Shown here piece by piece: positions 16,559 through 26,183 of a DNA stretch of 64,000 nucleotides. The stretch lies in assembly GCF_030123065.1 (NCBI RefSeq), contig NZ_CP126093.1, positions 6,020,001-6,084,000 of the forward strand, given 5' to 3'. Numbering within the stretch: position 1 is the stretch's first letter; every line of letters begins with the position of its first letter. Position numbers and translations under genes: made by a program. Source of the stretch: Neobacillus sp. DY30 (GTDB lineage Bacteria > Bacillota > Bacilli > Bacillales > Cytobacillaceae). The notes beneath the pieces were generated by a model. That model made no database searches. It was not told the origin of the DNA and was given only the letters and a program-made list of their open reading frames with translations.

Positions 16559-17758
16559 TTATACTAATACTTTATTTTTTGTTTCTTTTCCTAGAAAAAT
16601 AACGGCAAAGGCAGCAATTAAAACGGAGATACAAAAAATTGTAAAGATAGTGCCAATCGATGTTTCTTGTGCTACCAAATATCCTACCAATAATGGTCCC
16701 AGCACCCCGCCTAACCTTCCAAATGCCGCTGCTGAGCCTGACCCAGTTCCGCGGATAATCGTAGGATATTGTTCAGGAGTATAGGCGTATAATCCGCCCC
16801 ATGCACCGAGATTAAAGAAGGATAAAAGAATCCCCGACGTAATTAACAAGGCCGTCGACTCTGCATTTCCAAACAGAAAAGCACTGACCGCCGTTCCAAC
16901 TAAATAGACAGCTAAAACAAATTTCCGGCCAAATCTTTCAATACACCAGGCAGCTGTAAAATAACCAGGCAGCTGTGCAAGCGTCATGATCAACACATAC
17001 CCAAAGCTTTTAATGAGACTAAAACCTTTCATTACCATCACACTTGGAAGCCATAAAAACATTCCATAGTAAGAAAAAACAACACAGAACCAAACAATCC
17101 ATAGCATAGTGGTTCTGCGGCGATATTCATTAGTCCATAGGTTCGCGATACTTTGGAAAGCAGAAATCTTCTCTTTATCTTTAATCGCTTCAAATCTAGG
17201 AGAGTCCGGCAACCCAACTCGTAAATATAAGGCATACAGTGCAGGTGTCGCACTAATTAGCAGAGCTGTCTGCCAGCCGAATTTCGGAATGATAAAATAA
17301 GAAATGACGGCCGCAATCAGCCAGCCTGCAGCCCAAAAGCTTTCAAGCAGCACAACAATTTGCCCGCGTTTTTCTGCCGGGACGCTTTCCGAAACAAGTG
17401 TCGAGGCAACAGGAAGCTCACCGCCAAGTCCCATTCCAATAAAAAATCTTAATATAAGAAAAATGGTAATGGACGTGGCAAATGCAGAGATTCCACTTCC
17501 AATTGAGAATAGTAATAAAGTAATGATAAATACATTTTTACGTCCAATTCTGTCTGCCATTAATCCAAAAATTAATGCCCCGGCAGCCATTCCAATCGAT
17601 TGAACACTGCCAATCCAGCCCATTTGTTTGGCCGTTAACTCCCACTCCACACTTAGTGCCGCAATAATAAACGAAAGCATCCCAACGTCCATTGCGTCAA
17701 ACATCCATCCTGTACCAGAAACCCAGAGCAATCTCCGGTTAGAAATTTCTTTTTTCAT
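16559..17758 (-). CDS. niaP: NiaP, niacin (nicotinate) MFS transporter
   Basis: A 399-residue MFS permease very like B. subtilis NiaP: GTGWMFDAMDVGMLSFIIAA, the loop GLMADRIGRKNVF, GGELPVASTLVSE, VVFSYYGMFLWLPSVMV and YTPEQYPTIIRGTGSG. It has 12 predicted helices. It imports niacin for NAD synthesis (family knowledge). The ATG at 17758 follows AAGGGGG; the TTG two codons upstream is less likely. It lies 58 bases after the ABC exporter genes on the same strand, so cotranscription is possible. I see no clear NiaR operator. Confidence 0.85.
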   Translation of the reverse strand: MKKEISNRRLLWVSGTGWMFDAMDVGMLSFIIAALSVEWELTAKQMGWIGSVQSIGMAAGALIFGLMADRIGRKNVFIITLLLFSIGSGISAFATSITIFLILRFFIGMGLGGELPVASTLVSESVPAEKRGQIVVLLESFWAAGWLIAAVISYFIIPKFGWQTALLISATPALYALYLRVGLPDSPRFEAIKDKEKISAFQSIANLWTNEYRRRTTMLWIVWFCVVFSYYGMFLWLPSVMVMKGFSLIKSFGYVLIMTLAQLPGYFTAAWCIERFGRKFVLAVYLVGTAVSAFLFGNAESTALLITSGILLSFFNLGAWGGLYAYTPEQYPTIIRGTGSGSAAAFGRLGGVLGPLLVGYLVAQETSIGTIFTIFCISVLIAAFAVIFLGKETKNKVLV

Positions 17759-17816
17759 AATCAACCCCCTTGATGACTGCCATTAGTGACATTATTCCCT
17801 AATGAATCACCATTAT

Positions 17817-19679
17817 TTAATCTGCCGCGATTTCTACATTTTTAAATTGATTGAAAAACATATGATAGTATCTGCCTTGCGTATCCATGAGTTCCCCGTG
17901 GCTTCCTTGTTCTACAATCTTTCCATTTTCGATAACCATAATTCTATCTGCATCACGAATGGTGTTTAAACGGTGGGCAATTATAAAACTTGTTCTGCCC
18001 TCCATTAAAGAAAGCAGTGCCTCCTGAATATGAAGCTCAGTTCGGGTATCAATGCTGCTTGTCGCTTCATCTAGTATCAATACTGCCGGCTTTGCGAGAA
18101 TTACCCTGGCGATGGCAATCAACTGGCGCTGCCCTTGACTTAAGTTTCCGCCATTCTCTGACAGGATTGTCTCATATTGACCAGGCAGACGTTTTATAAA
18201 AGCATCCGCATTGGCCATCTTAGCCGCATTAATGACTTCCTCATCTCTTGCGTCAGGCTTGCCATACTTAATATTCTCCTTTATCGTCCCAGAAAACAAG
18301 TACGTATCCTGCAAAACAAAACCGAAACAGCTTCTTAAGCTATCACGGGTATATTCACGAATATCACGGCCATCCAGCAATATCCCTCCCTCTGTAACAT
18401 CATAAAACCTTGTCAGCAAATTAACGATGGTTGTTTTTCCCGCTCCAGTCGGCCCAACCAGAGCCGTACTGCTGCCAATATCACTTTCAAAGCTAACATT
18501 TTTTATAATTGGCACATCGCCGCGGTAGCCGAAGCTTACATTTTCAAACACAACATGCCCCTTTGGCTTGTCCAGCACCACCGCGTCCTGTAAATCCTCT
18601 GGTTCCTCCTGCTCGTCGAGAATTTCAAATACGCGCTCAGCACCGGCTACACCTGACTGTAGCATATTAAAAATTTGTGCAAGGTCATTCAGCGGCCGGA
18701 CAAACTGGCGGGAGTAGGTAATAAAGCTGGCAATGGCACCTACAGTGATCATATTTTCGACAGCAAGGAATCCCCCTGTTACAGCAACAATGGCAAAGCC
18801 TAAATTATTTATTACGTTCATGATTGGCATAAGAAAGCCGGACCAAATTTGCGCCTTAAGGCCGACCTCACGTAATTTCTGATTGACCTCTTCAAACTCA
18901 TCTATCACTTTTTCTTCATGATTAAAAGCCTTCACTACTTCAATGCCTGAAATCGTTTCTTCTATTTGTCCATTTAGTTTTCCCAGCTGAATTTGCTGAT
19001 CTTTAAACAGTACACTGGTTCTTTTTGCAATCGTCTTCGTTAACAGAAAAACAAGCGGAACGGTTACCAGGCTCGCCACCGTTAAAATCGGGCTTAGGAT
19101 TAGCATCATTATGAATGACCCGCCGATAACAATAACACCTGACATTAGCTGTGTCGTCGATTGTGAAATCGTACTGCTGACATTATCGATATCATTTGAA
19201 AGCCTGCTCATTAATTCGCCATGTGTCCGTTTGTCAAAAAAAGCAACTGGCAGCTTTTGCAGCTTTTTAAAAAGCGCATTCCGTAAACGTTTGACGATTC
19301 GCTGCGAAACACCGGCCATTATCCAGCCCTGCAGAAACGTCAACACCGCATCTAGTATAAAAGCTGCTATTAGAATCAACACCATGATTTCAAGAAAATT
19401 AAAATCTACTTGTGTTTCCAGGCTTATGGCATCAACGGCTTTCCCAATTAAAAACGGTGAGAGCAGTGATAATGCAGAACTCAATAAGATGAACGAAAAC
19501 ACAATACTGAGCATTTTTCGTTCATTGCCAAAATAATGCCATAGTCTCCTAATTGTTTCTCTAAAATTCTTCGGTTTTACAACCGGTGCACCCCGGCGCT
19601 GGCCTCCAAAGCCGCCAGGTCTTCCCGGGATTGACAGGGGAGGAGGAGTTTTACTTGGTCGATCTTGAGTTTTCGACAT
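17817..19679 (-). CDS. ABC exporter half-transporter, YfiC-like (canonical ATPase site)
   Basis: A 620-residue permease-ATPase fusion. A Pro/Gly-rich cytoplasmic leader (RPSKTPPPLSIPGRPGGFGG) precedes six helices (residues about 55-340) and an ATPase domain with Walker A GPTGAGKTT, signature LSQGQRQLIAIARVI and Walker B VLILDEATSSIDT with the catalytic Glu present. It resembles YfiC and other heterodimeric multidrug exporters and pairs with the upstream gene: the start overlaps the partner's stop (TAATG). AAGGAGG lies 10 bases upstream. Substrate unknown; drug or lipid export is inference. Confidence 0.85.
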   Translation of the reverse strand: MSKTQDRPSKTPPPLSIPGRPGGFGGQRRGAPVVKPKNFRETIRRLWHYFGNERKMLSIVFSFILLSSALSLLSPFLIGKAVDAISLETQVDFNFLEIMVLILIAAFILDAVLTFLQGWIMAGVSQRIVKRLRNALFKKLQKLPVAFFDKRTHGELMSRLSNDIDNVSSTISQSTTQLMSGVIVIGGSFIMMLILSPILTVASLVTVPLVFLLTKTIAKRTSVLFKDQQIQLGKLNGQIEETISGIEVVKAFNHEEKVIDEFEEVNQKLREVGLKAQIWSGFLMPIMNVINNLGFAIVAVTGGFLAVENMITVGAIASFITYSRQFVRPLNDLAQIFNMLQSGVAGAERVFEILDEQEEPEDLQDAVVLDKPKGHVVFENVSFGYRGDVPIIKNVSFESDIGSSTALVGPTGAGKTTIVNLLTRFYDVTEGGILLDGRDIREYTRDSLRSCFGFVLQDTYLFSGTIKENIKYGKPDARDEEVINAAKMANADAFIKRLPGQYETILSENGGNLSQGQRQLIAIARVILAKPAVLILDEATSSIDTRTELHIQEALLSLMEGRTSFIIAHRLNTIRDADRIMVIENGKIVEQGSHGELMDTQGRYYHMFFNQFKNVEIAAD

Positions 19680-21409
19680 TAGAATGCCACCTCCTTGCCC
19701 ACTTGAGATTGATAAATTTCCTGGTAGACTCTGCAGTCTCTTAATAATTCCTCGTGTTTTCCAATTCCAACAATCTCACCGTGGTCCATAACAACAATTT
19801 TATCTGCATCGATTATTGAAGTAATCCGCTGGGCAATGAGAAGGCATGTAAGACTTTTTGCATATTTTTTTAAACCCGCTTTAATTCTTGACTCCGTGGT
19901 GACGTCAACCGCACTGGTACTATCATCTAATATTAAAATTTCAGGATTTTTAATTAAGGCCCTTGCAATCGAAAGCCGCTGCTTTTGACCGCCTGAAAAG
20001 TTGACTCCGCCTTGCCCTATTCTTGTTTGATAGCCTTCGGGGGACGCACTGATAAATTCATGAGCGCCGGCAATCTCCGCCGCCTTCATAATTTCATCCA
20101 TTGACGCATCTTCTTTTCCCCATTTAATATTTTCCTCTACACTTCCGGTAAAAAGAATCGTTTTTTGTGGAACAAATGCAATTTTTTTGCGCAGTTCTTT
20201 AGGATTAACACGGTGTATCTCCTCATCATCCACCTTGATACTTCCGGTACTGACATCATAAAAACGGGGAATTAAGCCAACAAGAGTACTTTTACCAGAG
20301 CCTGTCGAGCCAATGATTCCGACAGTCTCACCTGGTGAGATTGATAGGTTAATATTTTTTAAAACAGGTTCACCGCTTGTTCCTTCATAAGAAAAAGAGA
20401 CATTGTTAAACTCGATTCTTCCTTTTTCAACTCGAGAAGAGGCCGTTTCATCCACCCAGGTTAGGTCATCTTCCTGAGAAAAAACCTCACTTATTCTAAC
20501 CGCGGAAGTTTTCGCACGAACAAACATATTAAAAACCATCGAGATCATCATTAATGAAAAAAGAATTTGCGTCATGTAATTAATGAAAGCAATAATATGG
20601 CCAACTTGAACATTGCCATTTGTCACCCCGTAACCGCCAATCCAAAGGACTGCGACAATGCCTAGGTTTACTGTCAGCATAATCGCTGGGCTAAATACAG
20701 CCATTAACCTTGTGGCAGAAATCGATTGTTTTTTAAACTCTTCATTTGTCTTATCAAACTTGTCCACTTCAACATCAAAACGATTGAACGCTTTCACCAC
20801 ACGGACACCGGATAAGTATTCACGCATTACACCATTTACACGGTCCAGCGCTTTTTGAACCTTTGAGAACATCGGGAACCCAAGTCTTAGGTTCAGTATA
20901 ATAAATAGCGCAACAATTGGGACAACGACAACTAATACGACGGATAGATGAAGGTTTAACCGAGTCGCCATGATTAAGCCGCCGATTGCAAGAAGCGGAG
21001 ATTTAACAAAAATACGCATTAACCCATTGGCAAAAACCTGTACCTGTGTTACATCATTGGTCAGCCTTGTGATTAACGACGCGCGTTCAAAACGGTCTAT
21101 ATTTTTGAATGACAGCGTTTGGATTTTTTTATATAAGTCCGACCGTAACTCTGCTCCAAAACTTTGCGAGACAATGCTTGCAAGTATACTTCTTGTGGAG
21201 GCAGCAATCGCGCCAAAAAATGTAATCAGCAGCATGAACCCGCCCATTTTTAAGACGTAGTTTAAATCTCTGCCTGCGACACCGACATCGATTATTTTTG
21301 CCATGATCGTCGGCATTAACAAATCACTTATCGCCTCAAAAGTTAAGAATAACACTGCTAAGCTAAAAGACTTCCAATATTTCTTTATGTATTTTGCTAA
21401 AAACCCCAT
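19679..21409 (-). CDS. ABC exporter half-transporter, YfiB-like (degenerate ATPase site)
   Basis: A 576-residue half-transporter with six N-terminal helices, Walker A GSTGSGKST, signature FSGGQKQRLSIARAL and Walker B ILILDDSTSAVD. Asp replaces the catalytic Glu after Walker B, the usual mark of the degenerate partner in heterodimeric exporters such as YfiBC, BmrCD or LmrCD. It therefore forms an asymmetric dimer with the product of the next gene. Start ATG at 21409 after AGGTGA. No dedicated regulator is adjacent. Confidence 0.85.
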   Translation of the reverse strand: MGFLAKYIKKYWKSFSLAVLFLTFEAISDLLMPTIMAKIIDVGVAGRDLNYVLKMGGFMLLITFFGAIAASTRSILASIVSQSFGAELRSDLYKKIQTLSFKNIDRFERASLITRLTNDVTQVQVFANGLMRIFVKSPLLAIGGLIMATRLNLHLSVVLVVVVPIVALFIILNLRLGFPMFSKVQKALDRVNGVMREYLSGVRVVKAFNRFDVEVDKFDKTNEEFKKQSISATRLMAVFSPAIMLTVNLGIVAVLWIGGYGVTNGNVQVGHIIAFINYMTQILFSLMMISMVFNMFVRAKTSAVRISEVFSQEDDLTWVDETASSRVEKGRIEFNNVSFSYEGTSGEPVLKNINLSISPGETVGIIGSTGSGKSTLVGLIPRFYDVSTGSIKVDDEEIHRVNPKELRKKIAFVPQKTILFTGSVEENIKWGKEDASMDEIMKAAEIAGAHEFISASPEGYQTRIGQGGVNFSGGQKQRLSIARALIKNPEILILDDSTSAVDVTTESRIKAGLKKYAKSLTCLLIAQRITSIIDADKIVVMDHGEIVGIGKHEELLRDCRVYQEIYQSQVGKEVAF

Positions 21410-21452
21410 GAATCTTCACCTCGAGGAAATCTTTGGATAAAGCTATTATAGC

Positions 21453-21491
21453 AAAAAAAAATATGAGTTCTATGATAAGAACTCATACTTT
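21453..21491. terminator. Terminator of the ASCH gene
   Basis: TATGAGTTCT (21462-21471) pairs with AGAACTCATA (21478-21487); on the - strand a run of nine or more T follows. The + strand also has a short T run. Confidence 0.88.
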
Positions 21492-21494
21492 TAT

Positions 21495-21842
21495 TTAATC
21501 TTCCAGCGGGCGAAACTCATGAACCCAAACACGCATTTGCGGAAGCCACGGCATCCCAGGATGATAGGCAAGAATGGATTGTTTATATTCTTCGACCGTA
21601 GGGTAGCCCTCGCGGCGAGCGTCATCATCCGTTAATTCACCTAAGCTTTGTGAATATACTCGTTCAACAACAAATTGACGTCCTTCGAGCGTCATAATTT
21701 CTCCTGGATCAGCATATCTTCCATTTCTTCGTGTAGCAGTTTTTTCTCCTGCAAGCACTTTTTTAACATCGCTTTCCATTGTTACTAAACGTTCGATGGA
21801 GCAAGTTTTTGGCGGCAGTGTAGTGTTTTCATTTTGGCTCAT
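21495..21842 (-). CDS. ASCH-domain protein (115 aa)
   Basis: A small protein with an ASCH (PUA-related) fold pattern: IERLVTMESDVKKVLAGEKTATRR at the N-terminal half, PGEIMTLEGRQFVVERVY in the middle and MRVWVHEFRPL at the end. ASCH proteins are predicted to bind RNA or modified nucleosides; some are amidohydrolases acting on N4-acetylcytidine. Which applies here is unknown. GGAGG lies 8 bases before the ATG. Monocistronic with a strong terminator. Confidence 0.8.
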   Translation of the reverse strand: MSQNENTTLPPKTCSIERLVTMESDVKKVLAGEKTATRRNGRYADPGEIMTLEGRQFVVERVYSQSLGELTDDDARREGYPTVEEYKQSILAYHPGMPWLPQMRVWVHEFRPLED

Positions 21843-21910
21843 AGTGTTATCCTCCTTTTTCCAATTGCACTTTCACTATTTTAACACTATCGGCGCGTTA
21901 TTAAAAACGT

Positions 21911-22708
21911 TTACACATTCAAATCTCTTTTTTTATAAAATACAAATGTTATGACTGTAAGTACTGCAATTAAGACACCTGATAACAGCACAAAGATGAA
22001 CTCAAATCCGCCGCCGAACATAACATTTTTTGCCTCGAAATATTTAAATGGGGTGAGGTATTGTAGTATTTCAATGTTTTCATTCAAGTCAATGGCCACC
22101 GATAACAGATACGTAAGCAAAAGAACGCCGGTGGCTAAGGAAGCCGCTGTTTTAGACTTCCTTTTTACCGCAGCAAGGGAGCTGCCGATGACCAAAAATA
22201 TGAGCTGCAAAATAAACATACCCGCCATTGTAATGGCAATATCATCCGTAAACACTTCACCATTACTATATTTACCAACCACAACTATTGAAGAAACGAA
22301 TGTAATGATATTCAGAATTACGATATTTACGAATGCCGCAGCCAATTTTGCAGTTATAATCCTATTCCTCGATACAGGTTTTACAAATAAAAACTCTGTG
22401 GTTTTATCCCGCTCTTCTTTTGAAATAATCGTTGCTCCAAGCATCGCTGCATGAATCGTTCCCATTAATAACAAATAAATGAACAATAATCCGTAATAAC
22501 CACTTGCTGTAGAGATATCAAAGTCACCTATTCCTAACACAGCAAGCAATGATTTTGGCATTCCTGCCAGCATTTCATTCATCGGCTGTCCAGAAGAAGA
22601 AAGACTCTCATATTTCACCATCCCTGACGCTACCATCAGAAAGATCCCAATACTCCAAAATATAAGGGATTTTCTATGTGACTTCATTTCTTTTATAAAA
22701 ATATTCAT
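21911..22708 (-). CDS. ABC-2 type permease (second of two)
   Basis: A 265-residue membrane protein with six hydrophobic segments and the pattern ISKEERDKTTEFLFVKPVSRNRIITAKLAAA typical of ABC-2 permeases. It is a paralogue of the upstream permease (shared MNI-x-x-E-x-x-x-x-RKS N-terminus and V-K/T-KPV-x-R loop). Last gene of tetR-ATPase-permease-permease. Export of a drug or peptide is likely, but the substrate is not deducible. Confidence 0.82.
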   Translation of the reverse strand: MNIFIKEMKSHRKSLIFWSIGIFLMVASGMVKYESLSSSGQPMNEMLAGMPKSLLAVLGIGDFDISTASGYYGLLFIYLLLMGTIHAAMLGATIISKEERDKTTEFLFVKPVSRNRIITAKLAAAFVNIVILNIITFVSSIVVVGKYSNGEVFTDDIAITMAGMFILQLIFLVIGSSLAAVKRKSKTAASLATGVLLLTYLLSVAIDLNENIEILQYLTPFKYFEAKNVMFGGGFEFIFVLLSGVLIAVLTVITFVFYKKRDLNV

Positions 22709-22736
22709 CCTTCCAGCACCCTCCTTCGGGCAGGTT

Positions 22737-23534
22737 TTATACCGTATGGATATCCTTTTTATTATAAATAAAATAACTGATTCCGATTGCGAAAATAATG
22801 AAACCAGCGCCAGTCATTAAAAAGGAAGCTTCATAGTTAGCATGTTCCATGATATATGCTGTGTCAAAGTATTTAAACGGGGAAATATAACGTTTTGCTT
22901 CATCACCGGAAGTCGAGCTGAGCATCCCCAAAAAGTAAAAGGCAAACACCGTTGCCAGTGACACCGTTAACACCGACTTTATCTTTTGAAAAATAACCGA
23001 AACGATTATGCCTAGTCCTAAAAAAATTAATTGTGTAAATAAGAGTGTCAATGAAAGCTGGAGGAAAACGCCAACATCAAATGCTTCCTTTGCTACCTGA
23101 TAGGCAAGCAGAGTGGCTGCTGCTATATAAAAAATATTTGTCACGATGATGGAAATAAGTGCAGCCAATAGTTTGTTCGTCAATATAGCAGTACGTGTAA
23201 CAGGTTTTGTTAATAAGAAGTCAGCTGTTTTTTCCCTGACCTCTTTGCTGACAATACCCGTACCCAGGTTCATTGCTTGGATCGCGCCGCAAAGAGTGAC
23301 AAAAGACAGTCCATAGCAATAGAATCCAAGAATCGAAAAGAAATTGTCCAGATTAATCCCGAATGCCTCCCTTAACGCAGCTGGATACCCCTCAAGCAGC
23401 TTCCTAAACTCCTCCGTATCCTTTGTAAAAGAAGGATAAAATGACATAAACAGTGCTGCAACCATGATTAACGATATCGTCCAAATAATAGTGGATTTCC
23501 GATAAGCCCTTAATTCATGCAACAATATATTCAT
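22737..23534 (-). CDS. ABC-2 type permease (first of two)
   Basis: A 265-residue membrane protein with six hydrophobic segments and ABC-2 pattern VSKEVREKTADFLLTKPVTRTAILTNKLLAA. Paralogous to the downstream permease; the two probably form a heterodimer energised by the ATPase encoded just upstream (6-base gap). RBS AAGGAGG before ATG 23534. Confidence 0.82.
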   Translation of the reverse strand: MNILLHELRAYRKSTIIWTISLIMVAALFMSFYPSFTKDTEEFRKLLEGYPAALREAFGINLDNFFSILGFYCYGLSFVTLCGAIQAMNLGTGIVSKEVREKTADFLLTKPVTRTAILTNKLLAALISIIVTNIFYIAAATLLAYQVAKEAFDVGVFLQLSLTLLFTQLIFLGLGIIVSVIFQKIKSVLTVSLATVFAFYFLGMLSSTSGDEAKRYISPFKYFDTAYIMEHANYEASFLMTGAGFIIFAIGISYFIYNKKDIHTV

Positions 23535-23540
23535 CGTTTA

Positions 23541-24425
23541 TTAGGCCTCCTTTTCATAATAATGCATAAAAATCTCCTCAAGGTCTGGCTCTTCAATCCA
23601 TAGATTTGTAATTTCGACGTCAGCAATTTTCCTCATAACCTCGTTAATATTACCTTTAAACAAAAAGCTTGTAAGGTTACCCTTTACCTCTAACTTATTC
23701 ACTCCTGATAGGTTAAAGTAATTAGGCTCGATGGCAGATTTAGTTTCTACTTTGAATTTTTTATAGGTATTTTCTTTCAATGTACTAATCTTTTCAACGG
23801 TAACAATCTTGCCTTCTTTAATAATTGCAACCCGATTACATAAGCGCTGAACTTCCGTTAAAATATGCGATGAAAATAGGATTGTAGAACCTTTTCGATT
23901 CTCTTCCTCAAGCAGTTCGAAGAATTTTTGCTGCATAAGAGGGTCCAATCCGCTAGTAGGTTCATCCAGGATAATCAGTTTCGGCTCATGCAGCAGCCCC
24001 TGAACAATCCCGACCTTCTTTTTATTTCCCAGCGAAAGGTCATCGATTTTTTTTGTGAGATCTAAATCCATAATCTCAGCCAACTCTTTTATTCTCTTAC
24101 TGCAATCCTTTTTATAAAAACTAGCTGAATACTTTAATAGATCCTTCACCTTCATGTTGTCATAGTAAAATACCTCAGATGGTAAATAGCCAATTTCTTT
24201 TTTGATTTCTGGGGCAAACTTGATGGAGTCTTTTCCAAAAATAGTTGCACTGCCGCTGGTAGGATAGATGAGAGAAAGGAGTGTACGAATCGTGGTTGAT
24301 TTCCCGGCACCGTTCGGACCAATAAAACCAAAAATCTCGCCTTCCTCAACGTTAAAGCTGATATCGCTGATTCCTCTTGCCGCACCGTACACCTTTGTTA
24401 GATTCTTAATCTCAATCACATTCAT
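23541..24425 (-). CDS. ABC transporter ATPase partner of the ABC-2 permeases
   Basis: A 294-residue ATPase with Walker A GPNGAGKST, signature LSLGNKKKVGIVQGLL, Walker B LIILDEPTSGLDPLM and a C-terminal extension of about 90 residues typical of CcmA/DrrA-like exporters. The ATG at 24425 has GGGGG 8 bases upstream; a TTG two codons earlier is possible. It is 12 bases downstream of the tetR stop, so it belongs to the TetR-regulated operon. Confidence 0.87.
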   Translation of the reverse strand: MNVIEIKNLTKVYGAARGISDISFNVEEGEIFGFIGPNGAGKSTTIRTLLSLIYPTSGSATIFGKDSIKFAPEIKKEIGYLPSEVFYYDNMKVKDLLKYSASFYKKDCSKRIKELAEIMDLDLTKKIDDLSLGNKKKVGIVQGLLHEPKLIILDEPTSGLDPLMQQKFFELLEEENRKGSTILFSSHILTEVQRLCNRVAIIKEGKIVTVEKISTLKENTYKKFKVETKSAIEPNYFNLSGVNKLEVKGNLTSFLFKGNINEVMRKIADVEITNLWIEEPDLEEIFMHYYEKEA

Positions 24426-24437
24426 TGTCAATACCCC

Positions 24438-25061
24438 CTATTTATAAAAGCATTTAATGAAAATCTCAAAATACTCTTCCGCTTCGTGAAACACCTTTTC
24501 ATAATCAATCTTGTGACCAGGGATCATTTTCGCTTTCTGAAGCTCCTCGTCACTCATTTTTTCAAACGTCCAGGATATAATTTTGAGGATTTTCTGGACA
24601 TCAACGTCATCTCTAAATTTTGATAGGTCAATCCCGTCATAAATAATCCCAGTATTAACAGCATTTAGTTCCTGCTTCTTTTTATCAAATTCGTCTTTTA
24701 TTTCCGGTGAATCTTGCATAAATGCTTCTTGGATAAACGTTAAGATTTCTGGATATTTCGTTTGGAGGTCCATTTTAATGTGTACAGCCTGACGAATTCG
24801 TTTGAAAAAATCACGTTCGGTCAGGTCTACCTTTTTATAAAATTCATCTGCAACAAGGTTGTAGCAGTAATCAAATAGAAAGAAAAACAACTGTTTCTTG
24901 TTTTGAAAATAATGAAAAAGCAGCCCCTTTGAAATTCCAGCTTCCTTTACGATTTCATTCGTTGAGGCATTATCATATCCCTTCTGGGCGAATTCCTTGA
25001 TTGCTGCATTTATTATGCGGTCCTGTTTCTCTGAATCCAGGCTTAAAAATTTCGAAAACAT
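24438..25061 (-). CDS. TetR-family repressor of the ABC exporter operon
   Basis: A 207-residue regulator with an N-terminal helix-turn-helix (AAIKEFAQKGYDNASTNEIVKEAGISKGLLFHYFQNKKQLF, residues about 18-58) and a ligand-binding C-terminal domain. First gene of the operon, so it probably represses its own transcription together with the exporter genes. Two matching palindromes lie immediately upstream (25088-25137). Confidence 0.88.
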   Translation of the reverse strand: MFSKFLSLDSEKQDRIINAAIKEFAQKGYDNASTNEIVKEAGISKGLLFHYFQNKKQLFFFLFDYCYNLVADEFYKKVDLTERDFFKRIRQAVHIKMDLQTKYPEILTFIQEAFMQDSPEIKDEFDKKKQELNAVNTGIIYDGIDLSKFRDDVDVQKILKIISWTFEKMSDEELQKAKMIPGHKIDYEKVFHEAEEYFEIFIKCFYK

Positions 25062-25087
25062 CTAGTCTGGCCCCTTTCGATTAGTCG

Positions 25088-25137
25088 TTGACCACATCAG
25101 TCAATTATAGTTTACTCCCGTTGACTCACCTGGTCAA
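25088..25137. promoter_or_regulatory. Two TetR-type operator palindromes
   Basis: TTGACCACATCAGTCAA (25088-25104) and TTGACTCACCTGGTCAA (25121-25137) share TTGAC-N7-GTCAA. Their centres are 33 bases apart, about three helical turns, upstream of the tetR-ABC operon. Binding by the adjacent TetR protein is inference. Confidence 0.65.
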
Positions 25138-25223
25138 TATTAGACAAGTTATATTTTTTACAAAATTATGAAGTTTATATATTTAGGGGCGACGTTGTGC
25201 TAGGATACATGTGGAGGTGAAAA

Positions 25224-26183
25224 ATGAAAGAACGTTCTGACTCATTAACGTTAAAAGGATTGATCGCTGCCCAAAGCAGGCTTTCCTATGCGCATCCAAC
25301 TGCGTCTGTTCTAGCTTCAAAACAATCAATCATTGAGGCGGGGATTGGCGGTGAGGAGCAAGTAGCAGAGGTCCTTGGGAGATACCAGTTTCCATTCAAA
25401 AACACCATTTACCACGATTTATCACTTTCTTCGGACACTTACTTTCAAATTGACCACTTATTGAAAACACCCCATAACGGTGTCGTTTTAGAAACCAAAA
25501 ATTTAGCAGGCAGCTTGGAATTCAGGGATAACCCGCCACAGCTGATTCAAAAGCGGGATGACGGCCAAATTAAGTATTATGAAAGTCCAGTCGTTCAATT
25601 GGAGCGCAATATTGAGCTTTTTTCGTCATGGTTATCGCAACGAAATATTGATTTGCCGCTTTATGGTGCCATCGTATTAGCCTACCCGAAGCAACATGTA
25701 GAAATCCCCCCTGCCAATACGAAGATACTATTTCCAAATTTAGTCCCGCCGTTTATCAAAAGCCTTTCCCAGCAAGGAAAGGGTCTGAATACACCCACTT
25801 TTAACTGGCTGTCATCTGAATTATTGCGATGTCATCAAACCTACATTCCGAAACCTGTTTGTGAATCTTATCAAATTCCTGTAGGTGATATTCTACAAGG
25901 AGTGCGGTGTGACTCATGCGGGAAGCTTGGGATGATTAAAGTTCCTAGGACCTGGCATTGTCGATTTTGCGGGGTGAATAATCATCTGGCACATCAGAAG
26001 GCATTGATTGAATGGTTTTTGGTGGTGAAGAGGACGATTACTAATCGGGAGTGTCGGGAGTTTTTGCAAGTTAATGATAAATTCACTGCAAATCGAATAT
26101 TGCAAAGTATGAATTTTAAAAGTCGAGGAACCTATCGGGATCGGACCTATTTTATGGACTTAAGGACTATCATCCGCAACTAA
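25224..26183 (+). CDS. NERD-domain protein with C-terminal zinc ribbon
   Basis: A 319-residue protein. Residues about 35-150 form a nuclease-related domain (GIGGEEQVAEVL, YHDLSLSSDTYFQIDHLLKT, GVVLETKNLAG), keeping the E...D...E-x-K pattern of restriction-like nucleases. A Cys4 zinc ribbon follows (CDSCGKLGMI and CRFCGV, about residues 228-250) and then a helical end. NERD proteins are presumed DNA-processing enzymes; the role here is unknown. RBS GGAGG precedes ATG 25224. The last codons and the stop are supplied by the first unit of a tandem repeat. Confidence 0.8.
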   Translation: MKERSDSLTLKGLIAAQSRLSYAHPTASVLASKQSIIEAGIGGEEQVAEVLGRYQFPFKNTIYHDLSLSSDTYFQIDHLLKTPHNGVVLETKNLAGSLEFRDNPPQLIQKRDDGQIKYYESPVVQLERNIELFSSWLSQRNIDLPLYGAIVLAYPKQHVEIPPANTKILFPNLVPPFIKSLSQQGKGLNTPTFNWLSSELLRCHQTYIPKPVCESYQIPVGDILQGVRCDSCGKLGMIKVPRTWHCRFCGVNNHLAHQKALIEWFLVVKRTITNRECREFLQVNDKFTANRILQSMNFKSRGTYRDRTYFMDLRTIIRN

